Assembly: GCF_910592395.1 (NCBI RefSeq)
Contig: NC_088318.1
Span: 1,862,001 to 1,926,000, forward strand
Reading direction: 5' to 3'
Length of the DNA: 64,000 nt
From: Lineus longissimus
Lineage: Eukaryota > Nemertea > Pilidiophora > Heteronemertea > Lineidae
The notes under the pieces: model-generated
The model's input: the letters and a program-made list of their open reading frames with translations, nothing else
Databases searched by the model: none
Told to the model about the DNA's origin: nothing
In this document: positions 12,872-24,432 of the stretch, piece by piece
Layout of the letters: each line of letters opens with the position of its first letter
Position numbering within the stretch: the first letter of the stretch is position 1
Position numbers and translations under genes: made by a program

Positions 12872-13115
12872 TCAATTTCTCAAGGGACAAAAGTCGTCCG
12901 TCAACTTATAATCTGCCAGTGAGTATGAGTTGTTCTTAAAATCTTGGCAATCCTTCTACCAAGGATGTAATTTTAGGAATGTTGCTATATATATTCAATT
13001 TCTCAAGGGACAAAAGTCGTCCGTCAACTTATAATCTGCCAGTGAGTATGAGTTGTTCTTAAAATCTTGGCAATCCTTCTACCAAGGATGTAATTTTAGG
13101 AATGTTGCTATATAT
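12872..13115 (+). repeat. Tandem duplication, 123 bp
   Basis: Two adjacent, essentially identical copies (12872-12994; 12995-13115) begin 'tcaatttctcaagggac' and end in 'gttgctatata'. The second lacks one TA of the terminal run. The high identity indicates a recent event. Confidence 0.97.
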
Positions 13116-13423
13116 TCAGACAACAAGATGATTGGACATTGCTAAGTGACATTGAGCCGACACATATATAAGCTGCACGTCACTGAGACACCATTGATTT
13201 TCACCTTACCTTCATCTCCCAAGACACTACTACACTATTCCCGTCCAACATACTAATATATTTCACATTAGATTGGTCGTTTGATGTGAAAATTTGTTAC
13301 TTACGACCAATTGCTCATGGGACATTAGGTATTACTTTGCTACTATTGGCACATCTTGATACCTTTTTATTGAGAAAATATGTTTTAAAAGTTGGGGTAT
13401 TACTTTCGCCAAAGATGACACTA

Positions 13424-13766
13424 TTAAAGCGAACTGGAACGGCCGAGCGATTTATTCAACTTTTCGACTTTCACCGCCCGAGAAAGTCAAACTTCCAACT
13501 TCCTATTCGAGTTCAGATTTGTAGCTCCGCCCCCAGTGCCTGAGCATGCGCAGTTCAATTTGTTATTATTGAGAATCATGTGAGAATCACGTGAGTCATG
13601 CGATCTTTCATTCATGAATTTTCGTAGTAAATTCCATAGTAGTGACGTCACTGAATGATTGACAGCCAGGCGCCATGTTTCATTCATGCCTCGTTCTGAT
13701 CACCCGATACGCGGGAAATGAAAACGAGGTCATACGAACTGGCTTGGTGGTTTCAGTTCCCTTTAA
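13424..13766. mobile_element. piggyBac-like MITE flanked by TTAA
   Basis: TTAA at 13424-13427 and 13763-13766 flanks a 335-bp body. The body starts AGCGAACTGGAAC, and its reverse-complemented end reads AGGGAACTGAAAC (11 of 13 identical). A TTAA target duplication with short inverted ends is the hallmark of piggyBac-type elements. There is no transposase. The body is more G+C-rich than its surroundings and includes a palindromic TGACGTCA and runs such as gtgagaatcatgtgagaatcacg. Confidence 0.65.
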
Positions 13767-15515
13767 GCTTACTATGAACTGCCAAACTTGATGAGTCCCA
13801 TCATTTCCTTATTAGCTGCTTATAAGCTTGGTGCTATTTTTCGGGTCGCCCAGAAATATAGATTTTTTCAGACAAAATAATGGAAAATATAACAATGAAT
13901 CTCGACTGCGCAGCGAATTGTCACAATGAACCGAGGTGGTGATCCTCCAGTATGAGGGAGTTGTTTACTTTACTTCAAAGAGTTTTTAATCCCGGCTCTA
14001 AACATGCACTCTGGAAATTGCTTCATCAAGTATGGTTATTAAATGGAAAAGATGAGATGGAATTGATATCAATCACGTACAACCACTTGAAGGATTCAAA
14101 TATCTCGTTAGCAGAAGGTTTGATGTATTCTCCATGCAGATTGGTTCTCATGGCACTTTTTGAGGCATGAACGGAAACTTGAACATAGCGGATATGAATG
14201 CAATGACATGCAAGGTTGGTTTATGGCAGGCTGGTAATTGAATCATAGCATGCTACGATTTCTGAAGACCTCTGCCGTGTCAGAGACAGGATTTTGAAGT
14301 AACCTGATCAGGTATATAATAAATGAGCTTGAAATTGAATGACATCGTGATGCTGCTATCGGATTTTTTCCTCTGTGCCTTTGATAATGACAATATCTTT
14401 TTTCAAGGTGCCGATCGATTGACCATGTTAAATAGATTTCTGGTAACAATAGACCTGCACAATCTTTTCTGAAATGAACGGCACTCCTTTTACACTCCCG
14501 TTTCACCAGTTGCAAAAGACCGAGCAGGCCTGTTATTACCAGAAATCTAATCCCCTCTCCAGTGTGGCTGGTCGATTGGCTACCTAGCTGCAGGCAAGAT
14601 GCTTGTTAGAAGAGATATCAGTTGGATTTTCAGGGCAGACTGACATCTGGAGAGAAGTATAAGGCATCAGCAATATGTGCCGTGTTCTGACGTCTGCACA
14701 CTGAAGCTGGTGGATAATTCATGAAGTGGGATTTGGTCTGAAAGTCTGAATGGCCATTCTAAAATACCCTGGTCCCGTAATATCAATGTTCGTAATGGAA
14801 AATATGTTGAGCCTCATTCTTGGTGTTGCTACGGACTACTAGGTATCAATCACTAGTTTGCTCTAAGGCGTTCTAGAATGAAAATGAATATCTTACCCTA
14901 GGTCCTTGGTTTTCCTATCAAAACTATTGGAGTAGGCTTCAAGGTATGTCCAAAACCCACAGCTGGTGTTCTGATCTGTATTTTCTGTCTACCCCAGCAG
15001 TCTTGATAGACCACAAAGGACAGCCTGCTTGGTATTAATTCCTTAACCCCACGACATATCCTTGCTGATATAAATTGTCACCTCACCTGGATATCATGAA
15101 TGTTACGGTTGATGTGATTTAATTCCACCTGAAAGTCATGTAAGTTTTTTGCTTTGTATGTTGATGTGCTGACATCAGATGGCAAGGGCAAAACGGATAT
15201 TAAACGATTGATCGATAGCTTCTTTAATAATGGCAAGAATAAATAAAGACTAGTGTACTGGAAGAGGCCATCGTTTGGTTGCAGTTGTTCAATATACGCT
15301 CTCAGATAAGGATAGATTAGATGAATTCTTGCCATGTCTTATGTTGGCCTGCTCTGTCAAAAGTAAAACGTCAAATGCAAAAGGTGAAGAAAATGTGAAA
15401 AAAAGACTTTTTGATAAAATATTTCTTTATCTTTAGAAAAATGGTTCTGTGAGTTATATAGAGATCTTCAGTTGTTTTAAGCTGTCTTAAGGTAATCATA
15501 GTTGAGCAAAGTCTT
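13767..15515. other. Non-coding stretch
   Basis: Unique-looking sequence between the TTAA element and the nested inverted-repeat cluster. No supported gene or repeat. Confidence 0.5.
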
Positions 15516-15954
15516 GGTTTCACTACAGGGTTTAGATCCGTTTCTATCGCATCCGCATCAGGTCCGAACTTAGCTTAGTCCGGACTAACGAATGTGGTGC
15601 AGTTCGACTACAGGATTGGTAAGTTAACAGGTACGGCTACAGGCGGCGCCACTCTATGCGCGTTAGGTGTTGTTTTGACAGAACCAACACTTCCGCTCAT
15701 GCGCAATACGTTCACATTGACACGCCACCTGTAGCCGTACTTAGTAACTTGATCTTAATCCGGACTAATGCGGTTCCATTACAGGTAATTTCTGCTTTAG
15801 ATCCGGGTCTATTCTAAGTTCGGCTTAAATCCGCTTGTCCTATCCGCACTTAATAAGACCGCTCTTAGTGAGAGCCGGACTTGTTTAGTCCGGACTAGCT
15901 GTAATGGAATCACAACTAATTCGGATGTAGTCCGCACTTTCCTGTAGTGGAACC
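15516..15954. mobile_element. Nested inverted-repeat (MITE) cluster
   Basis: Outer ends: GGTTTCACTACAGG (15516-15529) and CCTGTAGTGGAACC (15941-15954), inverted with 13 of 14 matches. Inside, a second pair with the same consensus (15772-15785; 15899-15911) encloses about 140 bp. A third inverted repeat of 28 bp (15621-15648; 15723-15750, 24 of 28) surrounds a 74-base loop. The palindrome TCCGGACTA recurs at about 15570, 15760 and 15885. This reads as related foldback elements inserted within one another. No transposase frame. Confidence 0.7.
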
Positions 15955-16540
15955 GCAACTCAAATCATACAGTAAGCTGCTATTACTAATTCATGCTGTG
16001 AAACCTCTCCAATATCTCAATCAGTTTCCAAATAAATGACATGTGTCATCATTTCAAAGGCATTTTTGTCCACAGTAACTAAATATCTGTACTTGACAGA
16101 GCTCATTTTTGAGCATGTCTCGTGTTGGTCCTTATGATCATTGCATTTGAAGGGACTATTCTTCAATCGTAAATCTTCATTTGCGACAAATGAAATGGGA
16201 ATAATTCAGTTTCTAAAGTCACGTCTTTTCCCGTTGGCATTGCACCAAGATAACACGCATGGACAATTTAATAAATTGTGCTGTAAATATCTTATAAGTT
16301 AAATATCGAAATTCAATTTCAAATCCCATGCCAATAAAATTGTGTCTCACAGGATTTGAAGCTTTCTCGACCATGAACCAGCTGCAAGACTGAATCAATC
16401 GATATTGAATTTCAAATAAAGCATCTTTGTTGGAGACCTCTCAACTTATATTGGATTGCCTCGCTCGTTACAGTTAACCTGGATAGAGAGTCAATTCCCC
16501 CAGCTTGTGGAGAATTAGACAGGCCTCCCAACTTGCGCAA

Positions 16541-16690
16541 TATTTGGACTCAGAAATTTTTTCATCCGTCAGAGTTGAAATTTTTCATGAGTTCAAAATT
16601 CTGAAAAATTTTCAAAGCCAAATTTTTTTTGGGTCTGATGATGTTTCTTCATTTGAGCAGGAAAAAAACAAGTGAAAAAATATTTGGACT
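16541..16690 (+). mobile_element. Dispersed repeat family 1, internal segment copy
   Basis: It contains 'ttcaaaattctgaaaaattt', 'caaagccaaatttttt', 'tgatgatgtttcttcat' and 'aacaagtgaaaaaatatttg', in the same order as the copy at 52860-52980 and partly that at 60001-60070. 'tatttggact' stands at both edges. The ACAGTGGAACC ends are absent here. A further 28-base piece lies inverted at 18725-18752. Confidence 0.7.
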
Positions 16691-17129
16691 TTGCCAGTTA
16701 GAGCATTGATGAAGTCAATAGATACCTTGCTAATTATACACGACACTGATTAGTGAAAGATTTGCAAGGAGATGAAAAATATGTCTTGTGTTCAAGAATA
16801 TCATCTCATTGATCATCATGACTATTTATAATTCATCTTAGAACTGGTCACGTCTGATCGCCCACAATTAACAAATGTTTATTATGAGATTGATCATTAG
16901 AATATAAGCCATGTATGTGTGGTCATGTTCTTAGTACGAGGCAATAAAAGCTAGGATGGAAAAATCCCAAACTTGAAAGTGATTGATTTGAGGGGAAGTG
17001 AAAGTAACTCATGATTGCATTCATGATAGTTCTAAACGGAGTATAAAACCATCAGTTGGTATTAAAAAAGAAAACAACACAAGACTTGTCTTTCCGTAAA
17101 TGACAAAGTAGTGTTATTCAAACCGATGG

Positions 17130-18035
17130 TCGTACTTCCCATCAGTTGGTATTCAGATAAGCACCTTTCCAATGTCTGAACAGGAAATAACCTTTGGAAT
17201 ATATCCTGGAGCACCTTACTTATGTCTGGAAGCAGGAACAAGAAGTAGCCCTTCCTCAAGTAGTGAAATACTTTATTAGTTATACTATCGGTCAGTATTC
17301 AGATGAGCCCCTACCAATGTCTGGAAGGAGGAACAAGAAATAGCCTTTCCTCAAGTAGGGAAATACTTCATTAGTAATACTATCGGTCAGTATTCAGATG
17401 AGCCCCTACCAATGTCTGGAAGGAGGAACAAGAAATAGCCTTTGCTCAAGTAGGGAAATACTTCATTAGTAATACTATCGGTCAGTATTCAGATGAGCCC
17501 CTACCAATGTCTGGAAGGAGGAACAAGAAATAGCCTTTGCTCAAGTAGGGAAATACTTCATTAGTAATACTATAGGTCAGTATTCAGATGAGCCCCTACC
17601 AATGTCTGGAAGGAGGAACAAGAAATAGCCTTTGCAAAGTAAGGGAAATACTTCATGTCTTAGTAATACTATCAGTCAGTATTCAGATGAGCCCCTCATC
17701 AAGGTTTGGAAGTAAAAAAATGAAATAGCCTTTGCTGAAGTAGAGCCAATACCTCCTGACATAAAACACCAAAGTTTGGAAGCAGGAAGAGGACTTAGCC
17801 TTTGCTGATGTAGAGCCAATAGTTGCTGACGTAGCAATACTATCTGTCAGTATTCAGATGAGCACCTCACCAAGGTTTGGAAGTAGAAAAAGGAAATAGC
17901 CTTTGCTGAAGTAGAGCCAATAGTTCCTGACGTAGCAATACTATCTGTCAGTATTCAGATGAGCACCTCACCAATGTTTTTTTGAAGCAGGGAGAGGAAA
18001 TAGCATTTGCTTAAGTAGAGTCAATACTTTTTGCC
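17130..18035 (+). repeat. Tandem array, unit about 95 bp, eight to nine copies
   Basis: Units begin 'actatcggtcagtattcag' and contain 'atgtctggaaggaggaacaa' and 'tagcctttgctcaagtaggg'. The middle four copies (about 17286-17665) have an exact 95-bp period. Copies toward both edges are diverged and of unequal length, the usual pattern of homogenisation in the centre. No gene. Confidence 0.93.
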
Positions 18036-19302
18036 ATATTCGTGTGAATGCTTTCTAGACCTAAAAATACCTGACGGTATTCAACAACTTTTATCACTTC
18101 TGAGGCCCATTCGTGCTGTATGCGCTGTGGAAAATATGTTTTTAAAAAGCATCTTGCCAGAAGAACTGGAGGATTTCTACACAAATGAGATAAAAACTCA
18201 TATCTAAATGCGCATTTCTCCATGTTTTTATGCTCTCATACAAATGGCTAATCTTCTTTTGCTAAGCCACCAGGAGAAGTTGCGTAGAAGGAGACGTGGA
18301 ACAAGTGGAACATTTTTGCATCATTGATAATCGGTGACTCCGAAAGGTAGCGGAGGCCTTGTTCTTAGATGTGCTGATTTGATTTGACGAGGATGGATGG
18401 GCTGCAGTAGCTTGTGTAAGTAGATCGATGATAATCAAGGCCAGTACCACCGTGTGCTTAAGAGATCATTCCGCTGATGAGCACCGAATTAAAGCTTCAA
18501 GTCAAATATGCAAGCAGAGGCTGAGCAATCAGGAAAATTTGTGATGTGCATTTGGATCTTCTGCTGAATATACCCAAACCCCCAGTGCATAATTCGAAAG
18601 TGAGATATTCTCCGCAGACACCCTAGGGTATACCTCAAGTCAAAGTGATAAATTTACCCGAGTATAACATGCAGGCGGTAAAGTGTGATAACAATTTATT
18701 CACTTTCCCTCTATTGTATCACAGTTTTGGCTTTGAAAATTTTTCAGAATCAGAAGGATGGTCTACATCAATGATCATCAGATCGGGTATATCATCCTAT
18801 AATGCGGCATCTTTGGACTTGGAGCCAACATCTGCTATCAAAACAACACTCATCTTCTCCTTTGATACATGAAAGCTAATTAGAGTTTTGTTTTCTCTTC
18901 CGCTCCCTCTTTCTGTGGGTTATTTCCTTTCAATTAGCTTATTATTTTCTTTCCATAAAGATCCCAGCCCCCGTTTTCCGTAGCGAGTCTGGGTACATAC
19001 CTTCTAGTTAGATCCAAGCCACGGCACAGAGGAGAAAGAACAAACAAACATGCCTGGGGGATATAGTTGTGACGATCATAAGTGTTGTGTTTCGATCATT
19101 TTCACAATACTTCGAACTTGAAAACTGCGTAAGGTTTTAAACGTAGAGTTATTTTGGGAAGCAAAACTTTTTAAAAGAAGGAAGGAGAAAGAAACTGAAA
19201 ATAATTGGATGTCAAATTTTGTTTAACTTTAAGGTTGGTGGGTCTTGTGTGGCCTCAAAAACAAAGTACAGTGCTGTATACAGTGTACACTCGGAAATAA
19301 AG
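18036..19302. other. Non-coding stretch with a repeat scrap
   Basis: A 62-codon minus-strand frame (18262-18450) begins with a hydrophobic, signal-peptide-like run but has no further support. An inverted 28-base scrap of family 1 lies at 18725-18752. Confidence 0.45.
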
Positions 19303-19360
19303 GTTTTTAGCTCAGCTGACAAGCTGAGCTATTCATATGAGTAAATGGTAGAATGAATGT

Positions 19361-19362
19361 CC

Positions 19363-19397
<35 letters not shown>

Positions 19398-19400
19398 CGT
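19361..19400 (+). repeat. (GTCT)n microsatellite
   Basis: About ten tetranucleotide units with one C-for-T change at each edge. It sits inside the dispersed element, directly after its hairpin head. Microsatellites of varying length and unit at this position are also seen in the 26884 element. Confidence 0.95.
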
Positions 19401-19687
19401 TAAACAGGCACGTTTCAAAACTATGGCGGATAGGCGATAGATTTTCCCTATAAGCCATTTAGACCCTTCAGGACTCCTGAATAGACCAAGTGTGGGTCCG
19501 GCAGGATTAACAGTTTGGCCACCAGGGGGCAAAAAGCCTAAATCACAAAACAATTTTTTGGCGCTTTATTCAAGCAGATAGAAGCTTGAAATAAAGTTGA
19601 AAAGGACCGCATGCATGTAGGTCTTGAAACTACTAAGAGTAGTTTTGATTGATACTACCAGTTGGCGTTACTGAGCCAAAATCTGTG

Positions 19688-19769
19688 TTGACCTAGTTTA
19701 AGCTTGATTTGAATTTCCCGCTCTTGTATGACTCTGAAGGTTGTCGGTTCCAATCCCACTTCGGGTCAA
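19688..19769 (+). repeat. tRNA-like sequence (pseudogene) inside the dispersed element
   Basis: Six bases TTGACC (19688-19693) pair with GGTCAA (19764-19769) as an acceptor stem. Near the 3' end is a T-arm (GTCGG, loop TTCCAAT, CCCAC; 4 of 5 pairs). The part GACTCTGAAGG looks like an anticodon loop (ctctgaa, as in Gln-CUG tRNAs). The D-arm and A box are poor. The 82-base span and following T-rich run suit a tRNA or tRNA-derived module. It is probably non-functional as a tRNA. Confidence 0.45.
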
Positions 19770-20183
19770 TTATTTTTTTTTTTTTAATTTTTACTTTTTT
19801 CACTTGTAAATACATTTTCTTTACTTTTTTGAATAGTTTGGTGGGCGGCCATCTTGGTTTTTTTTTTCTATTTTAAAGCCTTTGCTGTATCCAGAGTGAC
19901 ATGAATTTTATGGTTGGTGTACAATAAGTCTCCTTTACATGATATCACACGGGCTTTCTATTTGACCTACTTTTCAAGGTCAGCCTGGCTCAGGCACTTA
20001 GATTTGACTAATAAGTGGCATATTTGTCACCATTTAAAAGTCTTTTTACTTTGGTATGTTTGCCTGATATATTGACAAAACTGAGGTTGAAAGAGATCTA
20101 TCGGGTACTTTCCATGTTCATATATTTCAGCTGAGCGCCAGGCCCTTGGGCCTCTTGTTAAGCTTCTGAACAACTTTTGATGG

Positions 20184-20335
20184 TTTTTCGGCCTACACAA
20201 ATATGCACCCAAAAGAGGTTTTTAGCGAAGTGAAAAACCCTTGGAGATTTTTCAGTATTTCAAAAAAGCTCTATGGTTGACTGAAAAACCTTTACAATTT
20301 TTTCAAGAGCTCAAAAACCTTTATTTCTACGTTTG
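20184..20335 (+). mobile_element. Dispersed repeat family 2 fragment
   Basis: It contains 'cacaaatatgcaccc', then 'ggtttttagcgaagtgaaaa', 'ctgaaaaacctttac' and 'ctcaaaaacctttatttc', the parts of the element described at 58157-58345. It lies right after the tail of the 19303 element. Confidence 0.5.
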
Positions 20336-23104
20336 AAATGTTGACGATTATATAACGGCGGTGTGTGATGCCATGTGAGGAACCTCAATTTGGTGATGGC
20401 ATGTAGCTTAACAAGCTTGATTTAACAATTCATACTCAGTTAATGGCAAGCCGTGCATACAAGGTTCCACATTTAGCAACCTTAAAAAAAGGCAATCATG
20501 CAAACTCATTAGATAAATTGGATGGATTCCCATCAACCCACCGACTGGATAATTGCATTCTTGTGTATTTCATCCGAAGACAGAATCGCCAGGTATGCAA
20601 TCAATCTAAAAGGCCAAGACTCGAGAAATTATAAATTCTCTTTTTAGCCTGTTCATGAGTTGGTTTGCTGGTGTAACATGTGTAACAGTATGTGTGTGTC
20701 TGTGGGTATCTTTTAATGATTATACATGTAGCTGCAACAGTTGAAATCACGGTCCAAAACTGCCGCAACTAGTCTACAGGGTAGTCAACTCACCCAAGTC
20801 TGAGGACATCTGTGGTAAAGTGTGTGCCTCAAGAAATTGGGTAAGGGTAAGGCTTAGAAAATGTCCATTTGACCTACTTTCAGGTGTGAGCACATGGCCT
20901 CTGGCCAATTCATAATCCAAAACGGCTGCCAAATAGCGTAAAATTCACTTTCTGAAGGGTTAAAACTGAAGGCGTGTATGAGGAAGTCACAAATTGAGTT
21001 GTGATTGTGACGTGTCACGCCTCTCGAGCTGGATCAGTATTCTGGAGCTAAACCTGGTTTCAACTTCCCCACTTAGCCTCATCAATTCTTTAACCAAGTC
21101 TCTCATCATAAAAACTAAAGTGCTTTTACAAATTGAACTCCATTAACAGTATGTGATGGCACTTTGCTTTGGTCTGACCCCAACGAGATATCTTTTACAC
21201 TTTTAAAATATATCTAATACAACTGAGTGATCGCCAAATTGAATGGCATTAACAACTAGTTAGGACACTGAACTAAAGTTCAGATAGATATTCTTTACAC
21301 TTTTGAAATATTTCCACTCCAAAAAGGTGTTGAATTGCTAATGTCAAGTCTTTGGAGAGACAGAACTTCCTGTCAGCTATTTTACATCCCTTGGTTGTCA
21401 AAATGACCAGTCTGGAAGGGGATGGATTTCCACACATAACATTTTGATATGGACATCCATGCACATAGCATTCGATGTGCGAGATACTTAACTTTGTAGA
21501 AAATTGGTGGGTCAGTAGAATTTGAAGTTTATGTTAAATAGTTGTGGTATTTTTACACACATTTAGTTATTTGTAATTTTGACCTGATAAGAAGGATTAC
21601 TCACTCCGACTACAGTAATGAAAAGCTGTGCTTTTCAATCTACCCACTCAATCAACCTGCAAAAAGATATTTCATTAAACCTCCAGATAGGTATTTATCA
21701 AATAGTCATCAACAACCTTTATAACTACTTTCTGTTATCAGGTTAAACATTGATGTCTATTCTGGTGCATCTAGTACTCATCAATACCTATACTAGACAC
21801 AATCTTTAAAGATTTCAGTTGAAAAGATTTTTTCATGGTTACCGGTACTCATCAGAGTGTAAAATATCTACATTGGATAGAACTCGCCCAAATACTGAAA
21901 AATGTGAGAATAACAACTAGACTTACCTTCGGTCAGCTTCCTACTACTGCCTCTCGGTCATTCCTACGTTTCTCTGGACCAGAGCAGCAAATCCAGTTGG
22001 AAAAAGCATTCATGAAATATAAAATCCAACTTGATCCTTTCAGGCTCAACGAAATTGTTTTCCAACCTATTCAATCAACAACTGATAAGATTATAATCCA
22101 ATTTTTACTGACTTGACGAAACATAAGACGCAATAGCCAGACTGATTATTCCCACGTAAAAAAGCTTTATATCCGAGAATAAGAAATAAATTCAGTTTCC
22201 AATATCCCAAAGATTTAAAAAGCACTGTTCTTCTGTTTGAACACTTGGATAGTTTTAGATTTGATTTGATGATACTGTCTCTTCCTTTTTATCTCACCTT
22301 GTTTGCCCCTATTGAAACGTGGCGTGAATAGTAACTGATGGCTCACAGCTAAAACTCGTACGGCCCTCTGTGGCTGTTCTGATTGGATGCTGACATTAAC
22401 GCTTGTTGGGTGAACAGAGGGAAGTAGCTTGTAATCCAAAACATTGATTTGGTCGTCTTTTTTATATGTGTTGGTTAAATGTCATTGTTTCCTACCTTTG
22501 GCAAAAGGAACTTTTATCCGAAACCTGTAATATTTGATGTAAAAAGAGGATCACACTAAGCTTCTTGCATTTGATCCTGTATTCATACTTTCATAATTTT
22601 CAAACTTTTAACAATCAAATACCTATAAACCTTTCAGAAGTAAAGCCATAGTTTCTATTTAAAAAAGCAAAAAAAATCCACTTTGACATTTTTTTTGTTA
22701 ACAACTTTTCAAGTAGAACCGTAAGTTATAAAATCTCGGAATTTCTAACACTTCAGTACTATTCCACTAATCCAGTCTTGAAAAAAATTACTCCAAGCTG
22801 CGCTAGAAGCTGAGACTATGCTAGGTATTGAAGATTCGCCCACATAGCTTGCCGAATCACTCTTCAACTCCAGTTCGAGGACTGTCAATGACCAACCAGA
22901 ACCAGAATATGAGCATTAATATTTTCTTTAACATTATCCAGTGTGTAAAGAATTGCGCGATACTGCCATTTTCTTGTGTTTCCTTCTTCTTTGTTGGTCT
23001 GTCTACGCCTGCAGTGATGCTTCCGATGAACAGATTACATCGTCTCTGCTATCACTTTTTATGCGTCACTGATTGTGCACTGAGTAGCAACTCAACCATC
23101 ACTC
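20336..23104. other. Non-coding stretch
   Basis: A+T-rich with only the weak 101-bp duplication at 21185-21315. A 93-codon frame at 21835-22116 has no splice or domain support. Confidence 0.45.
21185..21315 (+). repeat. Degenerate direct duplication, about 101-bp period
   Basis: 'agatatcttttacacttt.aaatat' at about 21187 recurs as 'agatattctttacacttttg' at about 21285. Only two copies, with moderate identity. Confidence 0.45.
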
Positions 23105-24090
23105 GACGATTCCAATGCAGCAAGTGGCGGAAAATCTAATTTGGTTTCTTTTATAACACTTGGTTCGCCATGACTGAGTGGTCCTATATGTCTTTTAAAA
23201 ATCAGATATACGAAGATAGATCAACTCAATGTTGCTGGAGCTGATATGGTCGAAAAAACTGCTTCCTTCTGTCATTTGCCTGTCGTGATATTTCCACTTA
23301 ATCCTTCCGTCATTGTTCAGCGCCGATACCACCCAGTCATGAACAAGATGTTTTCAATCTGTTATTTGCAATATGCTCATATAGCCTTTGCTATCGTAGA
23401 GTAGCAAACATCAAGTGATGGCATATTTGATTTGGACAATTGGTGTCTGTTGTATTACTGTGGCGATTCTGTCTTGTTGTCCTTCCTTGCTCGTTGTGAT
23501 CAGCATTGATAGCCATGACATGACTTTAACGCAAAGTTTGAATTTGTTATCCTTGGCTGTCGTAGCAACACCAACTGCTGCTGACTGCTAAATAGGGCTT
23601 GAGTCATTCTCTCTACAATTCCGATGCATCAAGTGGTGGTAAATCCATAGCCTTTGCTATCGAAGCATTACTGACATCAAGTTATGGCAAATCTGATTTG
23701 GGTTTCTGTGATAGCACTTTGCGTGTCGTCATTGATTGGTCTTCTATGTCTCATAAAAATGAAACGCGTGCAAGGGAGTGAAGTACTGAGATGGATGGTC
23801 TTGTTGGGGCCTGTACCGATATGGTTTAAAATGCTGCTGGCTGTGATGATTGTGTCCTTCTTGTTCTCCTTTGCTTGTTCTGTTCTTAAATCAACATAAT
23901 GTTTTCAATATGTTTGTCTTTTGCTTCTGTAGGCTCACTGACTGCTAATGACTGCTCATGATAAGTAGTGCCTGCGTCATTGACACAAGGAATTTGATGC
24001 ATCAACTGATGAAATATCTGATGTGTTGTTCGTTATTAAAACTGCGTGCCATGGTCGGATGATCTTAAGACTGCTGCGCAGCCGCCAAAA
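23105..24090 (+). repeat. Old degenerate repeat array, about four copies
   Basis: Segments of the type 'caagtgatggcaaatctgat' recur near 23121, 23412, 23678 and 24003. 'attccgatgcatcaagtgg' precedes several of them, and 'gtcctatatgtctttta/aaaaat' follows two. Spacing is irregular at 260-330 bases. Short hydrophobic open frames in 23599-23899 are by-products. Confidence 0.55.
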
Positions 24091-24399
24091 TAATGTCATT
24101 AAGTGGCACTAATTGGTTGATTAATTCTGATGCTTGCACGCATCTGTGATGATGTGTTGTAATGGTAGCCTGTGTTTGCAGAGACAATATTGTTCGATCT
24201 TCTTGGAGAATTGTTGGTCTTCTCGGGCAGCTGCAGAATTGAACGACAGTCCTTGTTAACTTGATGTTTTTTGTGATATGACTTATTTATCAAAGGTTGC
24301 CTTTAGGTATTGTCAGGGAGCTCAACTGTATGGTTCTGCCTTTCAAGAGTTTAAATACGTGGAAAAATGTCAAAATGTTGTATATCACCTTTCCAGTAA

Positions 24400-24432
24400 T
24401 GATTGTTTTTGTTTTCTAATTGCAGGTAAGAT
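24400..24432 (+). other. Candidate recursive (zero-length exon) splice site
   Basis: A polypyrimidine tract with a branch-like CTAAT (TTTTTGTTTTCTAATTGCAG) ends at 24425 and is followed at once by a consensus donor, GTAAGA. This juxtaposed acceptor and donor is the known signature of ratchet points in very long animal introns. It suggests that this part of the window may be intronic on the plus strand. Weaker CAG|GTAAG-type juxtapositions occur at 38513/38514 and 39118/39119, and on the minus strand near 38394, so some are certainly chance. Confidence 0.3.

Larger units (their letters stand above)
19303..20160 (+). mobile_element. Dispersed non-autonomous element with hairpin head, CTGT microsatellite and tRNA-like insert
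   Basis: The head carries a 9-bp stem (AGCTCAGCT, 19309-19317; AGCTGAGCT, 19322-19330) with a 4-base loop, followed by a CTGT microsatellite. The tail is TTTCAGCTGAGCGCC, then a GGCCC/GGGCC hairpin (20139-20152) and CTCTTGTT. Internal landmarks include 'gcggccatcttgg' near 19850 and 'tttgacctacttttcaaggtca' near 19960, both also present in the 24780-25400 copy. No transposase frame is present, so it would move only with help. The hairpin close to the 3' end is reminiscent of Helitron-like elements, but the terminal bases do not give a clear CTRR, so the class is unassigned. Confidence 0.55.

Noticed and set aside
13150-13185. TATATAAG motif followed by an initiator-like sequence
   Set aside because: No gene downstream on the plus strand.
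18262-18450. Short secreted protein starting MVLALIIIDLL
   Set aside because: Only the first 18 residues are suggestive; the rest is low-information and no regulatory or splice support exists.
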